Shown here: positions 33,222 to 39,666 of the stretch, piece after piece
Position numbering within the stretch: the stretch's first letter is position 1
Layout: each line of letters opens with the position of its first letter
NCBI GenBank assembly: GCA_027365485.1
Contig: DAHXNH010000311.1
Location: 1 to 39,666, forward strand
DNA: 39,666 bases
Source of the DNA: Clostridiales bacterium
Lineage (GTDB): Bacteria; Bacillota; Sulfobacillia; Sulfobacillales; Sulfobacillaceae
Direction: 5' to 3'
Position numbers and translations under genes: made by a program
Notes under the pieces: model-generated
What the model was told of the DNA's origin: nothing
Database searches by the model: none
What the model saw: only the letters and a program-made list of their open reading frames with translations

Positions 33222-34238
33222 TCAGGCGAAAGAATGCAAGTGACCCACACCCCAATAGCCCGCGATGCTAACCAACAGAGCCAGACCCCAGACAATAGTA
33301 AACAACCACTGACTCTTGCTCGGTATGACCCGGTATTCGGGTCGATGCTGCTTGGGCTCTCGAATCATCGAAACCACAATGAGCGCGACGATAAAGATGG
33401 TCAGGGGGTCGAAGGTGAGTCGATTATCCAGTGGATTGTAAAAGAGGACTATTAACACTCCGACCATACCGGGAATCCATGCCTTCCATTGCCAAAATCC
33501 TACAGTACGCCCTCCGTCTAGCGGCAGGACCGGCATCAAATTGAAGACATGGAGGAGAAATCCCATTTCGGCAATCGCATAAAAGATGGAGTCGTGGGTC
33601 AACGTAGCTATCAGTAACGCAACTAATGTCGCGCCGATCCCGAATAATGGCCCCATAATTCCGATAAAGGCTTCATCTCCGGCATTTTGCGGATATTTCT
33701 TCAAACGAATGAATGCCCCCAGAAATGGAATGAACACCGGAAGACTAGCCGGAATCCCTTTGATCCGATTCGCCACGACATGGCCAGATTCGTGCACCGC
33801 TATCAGAGCGACCAAACCGGCAGCAAACGCCCAGCCAAATGCGATGCCGTACACCAACAAGGTCAGGACCACGGATCCAAAAGACAGCACCAGTTTAAAT
33901 TTGACCAAGACGCCCAGCACCACGGTCCATATCCTGCGCAAACTAAATCGTCCGCCGAGCGAACGCGTTGCGGGCGGACTATATTTGATCTCCGCATCTC
34001 CAATAGAAAGCACAATGGGGCGCGAGTCCTTAGGTCCGCGATCGATAAAGATGTGTTGAATCCGATCCCGATCTTCAGCAGACAGCGATCCAAAGAGATA
34101 CTCAGACTCCGCCAACTGTCCGCGAATTTCCCAGCTGCCCGGCAAAGACATGGACAGTGGGATGGAACGCGTCAACCAGCGCCAATGAGGATCTTCCTGG
34201 GACAGAGGCCGCCACGATTCTTCCGCCCATACCGGCAT
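33222..34238 (-). CDS. M50-family (site-2 protease type) membrane metallopeptidase
   Basis: The 338-residue protein has an N-terminal cytosolic part of about 100 residues, then five to six membrane segments. The zinc site is HESGH (H149, E150, H153) and the third ligand is in NLMPVLPLDGGR (D241), the classic S2P/M50 arrangement. Members cut membrane-bound regulators or act in sporulation and stress control. The soluble N-terminal region, WRPLSQEDPHWRW to about residue 90, is not a domain I recognise. I chose ATG 34238 (AAAGGGTGA ahead) over 34283. It stands alone, so its substrate is unknown. Confidence 0.92.
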   Translation of the reverse strand: MPVWAEESWRPLSQEDPHWRWLTRSIPLSMSLPGSWEIRGQLAESEYLFGSLSAEDRDRIQHIFIDRGPKDSRPIVLSIGDAEIKYSPPATRSLGGRFSLRRIWTVVLGVLVKFKLVLSFGSVVLTLLVYGIAFGWAFAAGLVALIAVHESGHVVANRIKGIPASLPVFIPFLGAFIRLKKYPQNAGDEAFIGIMGPLFGIGATLVALLIATLTHDSIFYAIAEMGFLLHVFNLMPVLPLDGGRTVGFWQWKAWIPGMVGVLIVLFYNPLDNRLTFDPLTIFIVALIVVSMIREPKQHRPEYRVIPSKSQWLFTIVWGLALLVSIAGYWGVGHLHSFA

Positions 34239-34406
34239 TTCTTGCTCACCCTTTCGCTGCCTTGTGGTCTTGTAACCAACCACCCACCTACCGCAACATC
34301 ATCGTTCTTTCCTCACTACAGCCTATCACAGGCGAAGTTCGAAAACGCCATTCCAATCGACCATTCGCCTTTTTTTGACGAAGGCACCCACGGCTTCAAC
34401 CTCGGG

Positions 34407-34466
34407 TCAGAAACGTTTGCGTCGCCTGATCCGGTTCACCTCATTCAAAGGAATCTTGATCCGCAC
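34407..34466 (-). CDS. Very short basic ORF (19 aa) behind the ArsR gene
   Basis: A GTG at 34466 follows GGGAGGGGG at four to five bases, one of the strongest ribosome sites seen, and the frame closes after 19 codons with a basic product ending IRRRKRF. It lies 38 bp downstream of the ArsR-type regulator in the same direction. It may be a leader peptide, a microprotein or chance. I do not recognise it. Confidence 0.2.
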   Translation of the reverse strand: MRIKIPLNEVNRIRRRKRF

Positions 34467-34504
34467 TGAACCCCCTCCCGAGAATCCTCTACCCGCTCAT
34501 TTAG

Positions 34505-35620
34505 CTACGTTCCAATGTCGCCCAACAACAGGGCTCTTCCCCGGTCCCAGACCGCGTCGAGACGGTCGCGGTTTAACGAATAGTAGTAACGGCGGCCCTT
34601 CTTTTCCATCGCCACTAAGTCCGCCTCGAACAAAAAGCTCATCTGATAAGAAATGGCAGCTGGCGTGAGTTGCAAAGCTTGGGCCAACTCTGCCCCGTAC
34701 CATGGTTTCTGACCCAAGCGGCGAAGAATTTCGACCCGCGTCTTATCGCTCAACAAGCGAAGAAGGCCCTGCAACTCGCGATCCGGGTCCAGAGTTTCGG
34801 TGGCCGTGGACACTTCCGATCCCAAAATCGCCCAGTGGATTGGCGGCGATTCGTTAAGCACCAGATACACCCATTGCCCAATCAGTGGACTCACATGCAC
34901 CACTACCGTTCCATCAAAGCGTTGCGGGTCAAGCTTGAGCGCTTTGCTAAGAAACCGAGACGGATCAGAACGATACCTCTGCTCAAACGACTCCAACGCT
35001 CGCCTGCCTAGTTGCGCGAGGCTCTCTTCGGCGGAATGATAGCAGTCCTGGTAGACTCGGCGTAAAGTGAAAACCAAACGGTGCTGGGTTTCTTCGGCGT
35101 GCAGCAGGTAGTCTTTCATTCTGAACTGGCCCGGACCCGTCCAGTATCGCTCGACATAGGCGATGGCTTCAGCGATTGATGCTTCCCCCTCACTTTGTTC
35201 TAAGATTTCTTTCATTTGGTCGCCGTTGCTAGATCCGGGCATAGCTTTTGCCAGGGCGACCAAAATGTTCGGAAGAGGAGCCTTTTCAATGGGAAAAATC
35301 ACCTCCTCGACCGTCGCCGGTTGTGGATAGGTGCTCCATACCCAGTCAAAGTAGTTGCCGTAGGGCAGATTCGCCGAATGGGCGTGTTGGAAAAACTCCT
35401 CCGTCTCCTGGCTCAGAAATCTCGACAATCCAGAACGCGAGACCTCGATCCACTCAAGATGTGCCGGGCTGACGAGGCTGTTTTCCTTAGCCACCGCGGT
35501 AGCATTGCCGAGCAACCCCATAAAGACAAAAAACTCCAACGGAGGAGAATAGGAGAATAGGTGAACAGTTCCATCCAGCCCGGGCCTTCGTCCCCAATTT
35601 TCGTCGTCTCCTGAGATCAC
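34505..35620 (-). CDS. ArsR-type transcriptional regulator with a large N-terminal domain
   Basis: A 371-residue protein. The C-terminal winged helix (about 280-360) has LRLLSDKTRVEILRRLGQ, AELAQALQLTPAAISYQMSFL and the wing KKGRRYYYSL. The N-terminal 260 residues, beginning HLFSYSPPLEFFVFMGLL, match the layout of ArsR-like regulators with a DUF5937-type sensor region, although I assign that only by pattern. No metal-binding cysteines are seen, so it is unlikely to be a metal sensor. The start is uncertain: GTG 35620 has no ribosome site. Its 5' end overlaps the head-to-head ABC gene by about 60 bp, so it probably controls that exporter. Confidence 0.82.
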   Translation of the reverse strand: MISGDDENWGRRPGLDGTVHLFSYSPPLEFFVFMGLLGNATAVAKENSLVSPAHLEWIEVSRSGLSRFLSQETEEFFQHAHSANLPYGNYFDWVWSTYPQPATVEEVIFPIEKAPLPNILVALAKAMPGSSNGDQMKEILEQSEGEASIAEAIAYVERYWTGPGQFRMKDYLLHAEETQHRLVFTLRRVYQDCYHSAEESLAQLGRRALESFEQRYRSDPSRFLSKALKLDPQRFDGTVVVHVSPLIGQWVYLVLNESPPIHWAILGSEVSTATETLDPDRELQGLLRLLSDKTRVEILRRLGQKPWYGAELAQALQLTPAAISYQMSFLFEADLVAMEKKGRRYYYSLNRDRLDAVWDRGRALLLGDIGT

Positions 35621-36344
35621 AGTCTCAGCATTAGGCTACCGCTATGCCGGCCACCCTGCTTTGCTGCGCCATCTTTCCTGCCATTTTCGTCCCAATGAAA
35701 TCACGGCTATCATTGGCCCCAGCGGCTCGGGCAAAAGCACGCTAGCGGCACTGTTGTTAGGATTAGTCCAGGCCGACCGGGGCCAAATTCTCATAGATGG
35801 CACGGATCTCAATGCTATCGACCTTGCCTATTGGCGATCCCGCATTGGCTATGTGGAACCAGAGCCCTGGCTTATTCCGGGATCGCTGTCCGACAATGTA
35901 CTTTTGGGCAAAGCCAACGCTAGTCAGAAGGCCGTGCGTTCCGCGCTCTGGACCGCGGCCGCAGATGATTTCAGCGAACGCCTCCCCCAAGGACTCGAAA
36001 CTCCGGTGGAAGAAGAGGGCGTCGCCCTTTCGGGAGGACAACGCCAGCGCGTGACTCTCGCCCGCGCCCTGCTCCGCGATGCTCCAGTGCTCATTTTCGA
36101 CGAGCCCACCGCGGCACTCGATAACGACACGGAGGCCTCGGTCCTCAAACGATTAGCTCCCTGTCTTCGCACCAAGACGACGATAATCATCACTCACCGG
36201 CGGGCCGTAGTCGAGGCGGCGGATCAGGTGTTGATGTTGTACCAGGGCCACGTAAAGAGCCTTGCTCGATCAACCGCTGATTTCGATGAAGCCTGGCGCA
36301 GCATGGCAACTTGGTCCAAAACTCCGACCGGAGAGGAGATGTAG
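35561..36344 (+). CDS. ABC exporter nucleotide-binding domain, lacking a membrane domain and frame-interrupted near its start
   Basis: An exporter-type ATPase domain with A-loop Tyr in YRYAG, Walker A GPSGSGKST, signature LSGGQRQR, Walker B VLIFDEPTAALD and switch His in IITHRR. No canonical start lies between the frame's opening and the A-loop. A GTG at 35561 has AGGAGA five bases ahead and opens a 17-codon frame that ends TCC-TGA (35609-35614); a +1 shift at that point continues straight into the domain (GAG ATC ACA). TTG 35661 would lose the A-loop. The usual membrane half is absent, so this may be a truncated exporter subunit. It pairs with the next gene as a likely heterodimer. Confidence 0.7.
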
Positions 36345-36345
36345 C

Positions 36346-36915
36346 ATGGACAACGTGTCTTGGCGATCGGTGTTTCACACCAGTCTTAATTTTATTAAGG
36401 AGTCCCGGGTGCTGTTTCGCGCTTCATTGCTATTGATGAGTGCTAATCTTTGCTTTGACATCGGGCTTGCCGTCATCCAGCAATTTTTCTTTAACGATAT
36501 GACCGCTCATCGATTTTTAGAGTTAGAGCGGCTGCTGACAGCGACAAGCGTGCTTTCATTGTTCCTTGTGGCGGCAATAACCGTACAATATTACGCCCAA
36601 GCGGTAGCCGCCGCCGATGGCGGCCAACGGTTGCTCCTAGATATATTCCAGAGCACTTATCAGGCCGCCTATCACACCGTGACCGGCTTTCACTCGGCCG
36701 ATGTTGTGTCGCGCATGACCGAGGATGCGGGGCAGATGGTGCACAGTGTTCCCCTGCTATTAAACGGGGTTCTTTATCAGGTGGTGGTGACCACCACCGC
36801 CTTCACTTTGCTTTGGCGGCTAAGTCCAGGCCCAGCCCTGTTGGCTCTGGGTGCGGGTCCGATCATTTTTTCACTGGTCGAGGGTTTGATCGGCGCATTC
36901 AAAAAGATTCCGTAG
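36346..36915 (+). pseudogene. ABC exporter membrane domain, first part of a frame-interrupted gene
   Basis: The ATG follows GAGGAG at nine bases and lies one base after the previous stop. The product is the first 189 residues of an ABC exporter membrane domain, with about four membrane helices and an exporter-type loop (SADVVSRMTEDAGQMV, compare T-G-x-x-x-S-R-x-x-x-D). It stops at TAG 36913 after AAAAAG, just before the coupling helix region. The remainder continues in the -1 frame from GAT at 36906. Read through, the pair would form a normal exporter of about 590 residues. It could be a decayed gene, a sequencing error or a frameshifted product. Confidence 0.72.
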
Positions 36916-38120
36916 TAATCCGCCGCTTAGATGCTGCCTCGCAGTCAGCATGGCAAGACGGCGTGCAGCATATGGCATGGGTGCGAGTTTACGGTCTGGA
37001 AAATCGCTATCTGCAGCAATTTGACCATCGGCGGGAGCAACTCAACGCCAGAAGCGTACGGCGTGCCTGCAGTCAGTCTGCGGTCACCGAGTTGGCGGGA
37101 TTGACTCAGTCGATGGCTACCTTCGTCTCGGCTTATTTCCTGGCTGGAGGCGCTGCCAACGCTCCGATTGCGGTGGGAAAAATTATGACGTTCTTGTTTC
37201 TCATGGATCAGGTCCAACTACCATTTATTAACATGTCGAGCACGTGGGCAACGCTGCAGCAAGCCATAGGCTCGGGTCAGCGCGTTGCCAATTTCGTAGA
37301 CTCCCTGGCTCAAGGTGATTCCAACCCCACCGGGTCCAAAAAGTCGCTGGCAACTGTCCGCGCTCTGTCATCGACGACCGCCTGTTCCATCGCTCCCCCA
37401 AACGCCGACAGGCCAATGCAATTGGCCATAAGACTCAGGGCCGTCACCTGGAGTCCGATAGCGGACCGGACAACCAGGGATATGGACCCATCCCGCGCCT
37501 ATCGAACCTCTCCTCCCCTTCTCGACGGAATCAACTTAGACGTCGAGTTATCTCAGATCTTAGCTGTCATGGGGCCTAGCGGGGTTGGCAAAACGTCGCT
37601 GGCTCGTATTTTAGCGGGTCTCTACCGACCAGACGCAGGGCAGATCGATGTGTTCGGCCAAGATCTGAGCGATCTCCATTCGCCCGTTCGCAATCAAATC
37701 GCCTATTTACCGCAGGCACCTTATGTGTTTTCGGGAACGGTGCGGGATAACCTGGTGATGGCCAATCCCAAAGCATCGGAGACTGCCATCGCCGACGCGG
37801 TCCGACTAGCAGCCTGCGATGAATTCATCCAAAGCCTCCCTCTTGGCTATGACACCCCGGTTGGCGAAGGCGGAGTCGCTCTCTCCGGAGGCCAACGGCA
37901 ACGCCTTGCCATCGCCCGCGTAATCTTGTCCGAGCGCCCCATCCTCATTCTCGACGAACCCAGTGCGGCCTTAGATGCAACTAGTGAAGAGCACCTGGCC
38001 AAATCCTTGACTAACTTGCGCAACCGATGCGCTCTGGTGGTCATCAGCCATCACTCAGCGCTTATAGAGCGGGCGGATCGAGTCATGCAATTGCAAAACG
38101 TCCACTTAACTGAGGTGTGA
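36906..38120 (+). pseudogene. ABC exporter, second part (rest of membrane domain and ATPase domain)
   Basis: Continues the interrupted gene in another frame: membrane residues RRLDAASQSAWQDGVQHMAWVRVYGLE, then helices around TQSMATFVSAYFLAGG and a linker rich in Ser/Thr. The ATPase domain follows with Walker A GPSGVGKTSL, signature LSGGQRQRL, Walker B ILILDEPSAALD and switch His in VISHHS. All catalytic motifs are intact, which argues for recent interruption or active recoding. A start within this frame would begin inside the membrane domain without a ribosome site. A weak hairpin with a T-run follows the stop. Confidence 0.75.
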
Positions 38121-38129
38121 AAGCCTGAA

Positions 38130-38153
38130 CGGCTATTAGCCGGGGTATTTTTC
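38130..38153 (+). terminator. Weak terminator after the ABC exporter genes
   Basis: A 5-bp stem CGGCT-att-AGCCG (38130-38142) is followed by GGGTATTTTTC. The stem is short and the T-run interrupted, so the call is tentative. Confidence 0.35.
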
Positions 38154-38412
38154 GACAATTCGGTCGTGCGACACACCATTGCTGGCGGCTAGAAACAACT
38201 GGCATCAGATCAGCGACGGCCGGCCGATGTCGGCCTGGTCAGCCAACGACTCAGCCTGTTTTGCGGCGCCGTCTACCGAATGCCTCTACGAGGTCTTTGC
38301 CCTGCCTTTGGCAGCGTCTAACCAACCAGACGCATCTCTCCGCTGCAAAATCGACGAAGAGAGGCACTGGCGGACTGATCCGGAGTTCCTCTCTTCTCAT
38401 TAAGACCACACC

Positions 38413-39666
38413 TTAGACTTCCCCCGAGGCCACCTGAATGCTCAGTCCCCCTCCGGTTTCTCTACCCCAGATGAGCCAGGCCGCTGCGCCCAGCGTTCCC
38501 ACCAGCCACACCCCGGCATTAAAGAGAATGTAGTGAGACGGCGACAAGTGCGCCGTGATGTAAATAGCGGGAATATACAGTCCGATGGAAATAAATCGGG
38601 CCACCGCCGTTAGGGTCCCACGGTGAAGTGTGGGCCAAACCTCCGCTTTGACGGTATCTTCAGTGAGGTAGCACAAAGAGTTGACTCCAGCGAGAATGAC
38701 CAGAAGAATCCAAAAGAGCGTCATGTCATGTTGCCAAGCTTTGGCGGTCAGACCGACGATAGTCGTCATGATGAAGGTGCTAAGGAAACTCCAGAACAGA
38801 AACTTCTTGCGCGAGATCGCATCGGCGAACAATCCAAGAAATCCAATGACAAAGCCGGCTCCCTCAAAAACCGCAAGGATCGTTGGCTGAAGATGAGGAA
38901 AGAATGCATAAGCCAAAGCGTAGGCCATCAGCCCGAAGCCGATGGTGTTCGCGGCCGCCACGATAATCATTACCGTCATAGTAAACACAGAATAAGCGGC
39001 GCTCACTTTCCGACCTACCGCGGCGGAAGTGGAAGAATCGAGGACTTCTTTCATAATAGCCCCCGCGTGAACTTCTGGGCCGAAGTACGATTTCACGGTT
39101 TTCTCAAGGTCTTGGCTGCGGCCTTTTTTTTGCAGCCACAAAAACGACTCGGGCATGGTGATCCTGGTGGCAAACAGAATGGCGACCACTATCAGGACGG
39201 CGGCCGCCACCACGTCCCGCTGGGCAGCGACTAACGACTTTGTCCCCAGGGAAGCCGTCGTCAGAGCCACGATAGCCAAAATGGTGCCTCCAAGATTGAT
39301 GCCGTTAATAATCATCATCGTAGCCTTTCCTCGGTGTTTTCGCGGCATGAGCTCATGACTCGCCACCATGATTGAGTTCATTTCTCCGCCGCCGGCCATA
39401 AGCATCAGGGCGAGAGAGACGAGAATCACGATATAACTCGACCCGAAGAAGAGCACGATGCCTCCGATGGCATACAAGACCAAAGTCGCGTAAAGCGTCA
39501 CTTTCCGCCCATATTTATCGGAGAACGGGCCCGCCAAAATAATCCCGACGATGAGCCAAATGGGTGCCCAGGCCAATAGCAATTCGCCAAGGGCCTTAGG
39601 CATGGACACCCAGTAGATGGCGATGGAGGCCAAGGCGAAGACGTAGGACTCGAGAGCCAAACCCAA
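38413..39666 (-). CDS. MFS transporter, N-terminus cut by the window edge
   Basis: At least 417 residues with about eleven visible membrane helices of the major facilitator superfamily. The loop between helices 2 and 3 has the signature GPFSDKYGRKVTL, and a second-half equivalent GLFADAISRKKFL follows; the ESFLWLQKKGR segment resembles the sugar/metabolite (SP or AAHS-like) branch. The frame runs to the window end, and the first helix begins at once, so roughly 15-25 residues are missing. The substrate cannot be read. It faces the ABC exporter genes tail to tail, with about 290 bp between that hold nothing else I can name. Confidence 0.9.
   Translation of the reverse strand: MGLALESYVFALASIAIYWVSMPKALGELLLAWAPIWLIVGIILAGPFSDKYGRKVTLYATLVLYAIGGIVLFFGSSYIVILVSLALMLMAGGGEMNSIMVASHELMPRKHRGKATMMIINGINLGGTILAIVALTTASLGTKSLVAAQRDVVAAAVLIVVAILFATRITMPESFLWLQKKGRSQDLEKTVKSYFGPEVHAGAIMKEVLDSSTSAAVGRKVSAAYSVFTMTVMIIVAAANTIGFGLMAYALAYAFFPHLQPTILAVFEGAGFVIGFLGLFADAISRKKFLFWSFLSTFIMTTIVGLTAKAWQHDMTLFWILLVILAGVNSLCYLTEDTVKAEVWPTLHRGTLTAVARFISIGLYIPAIYITAHLSPSHYILFNAGVWLVGTLGAAAWLIWGRETGGGLSIQVASGEV

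Noticed and set aside
35612-35614. TGA in the exporter start as a selenocysteine codon, prompted by selA in the window
   Set aside because: Reading through in the same frame does not enter the ATPase frame; only a +1 shift does, and no cysteine position is expected there.
36900-36906. Canonical -1 slippery heptamer (A-AAA-AAG) in the exporter gene
   Set aside because: The run has five A residues after C, not six, so the classic X-XXY-YYZ form is not met; a frameshift is still possible but not by the textbook motif.

Overview
The window reads as chromosomal DNA of a moderately GC-rich (estimated by eye in the mid-50s %) member of the Bacillota. Supporting signs are a classic T-box riboswitch, strong AGGAGG-type ribosome binding sites, frequent GTG/TTG starts, heme genes in the hemA-hemX-hemC-hemD-hemB order and a Bacillota-type trimeric dUTPase. 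A Sulfobacillus-like lineage would fit but is only an inference. Nearly everything between 1.4 and 30.5 kb is on the minus strand.

Layout. 0.6-1.3 kb: tRNA-Phe and tRNA-Asp (minus) and tRNA-Val (plus), two of the three units with a good promoter. 1.4-3.5 kb: an unrecognised secreted protein plus an overlapping unknown ORF, then a divergent MaoC-type hydratase. 3.5-10.6 kb: a tetrapyrrole operon, hemA-hemX-hemC-hemD-hemB (the HemD carries a decayed methylase-like N-terminus), followed by a 61-codon ORF and selA (selenocysteine synthase). 10.7-11.5 kb: two divergent XRE-family regulators whose shared spacer holds two palindromes. 11.5-16.3 kb: a TCA cluster, icd-mdh-sucC-sucD, with a promoter about 330 nt upstream and a strong terminator. 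16.4-23.2 kb: a run of tatC, a NarL-type response regulator and its kinase, an alpha/beta hydrolase, a MobA/MocA-like nucleotidyltransferase, CoxG, a polysaccharide deacetylase and an MGDG-synthase-like glycosyltransferase. 23.3-25.0 kb: YigZ/IMPACT protein, a small exported protein and an ABC ATPase that overlap tail to tail. 25.1-30.5 kb: a branched-chain/phenylalanine operon (pheA, ilvE, ilvB, a short IlvN/IlvM-like ACT protein) led by a T-box whose specifier I read as CUC (Leu), with a 1.1 kb gap between the ACT gene and ilvB. 30.6-32.7 kb: dUTPase and ammonium transporter on the plus strand. 33.2-34.2 kb: M50 membrane protease. 34.5-38.1 kb: an ArsR-type regulator head to head with an ABC exporter cluster that is interrupted twice (a +1 and a -1 shift would restore it). 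38.4-39.7 kb: an MFS transporter cut by the window edge.

How it works together: the core is metabolic. It covers heme supply, oxidative TCA steps, and leucine-responsive branched-chain amino acid synthesis, with aromatic synthesis attached through pheA. The accessory parts are CoxG/MobA-type molybdoenzyme maturation without the enzyme, two small regulators with their own operators, and the damaged or recoded exporter. No complete previously undescribed system stands out. The most unusual signals are the doubly frame-interrupted exporter, the response regulator without a canonical start, the palindrome-flanked XRE pair, and the interrupted ilv leader region with 16-bp tandem repeats.
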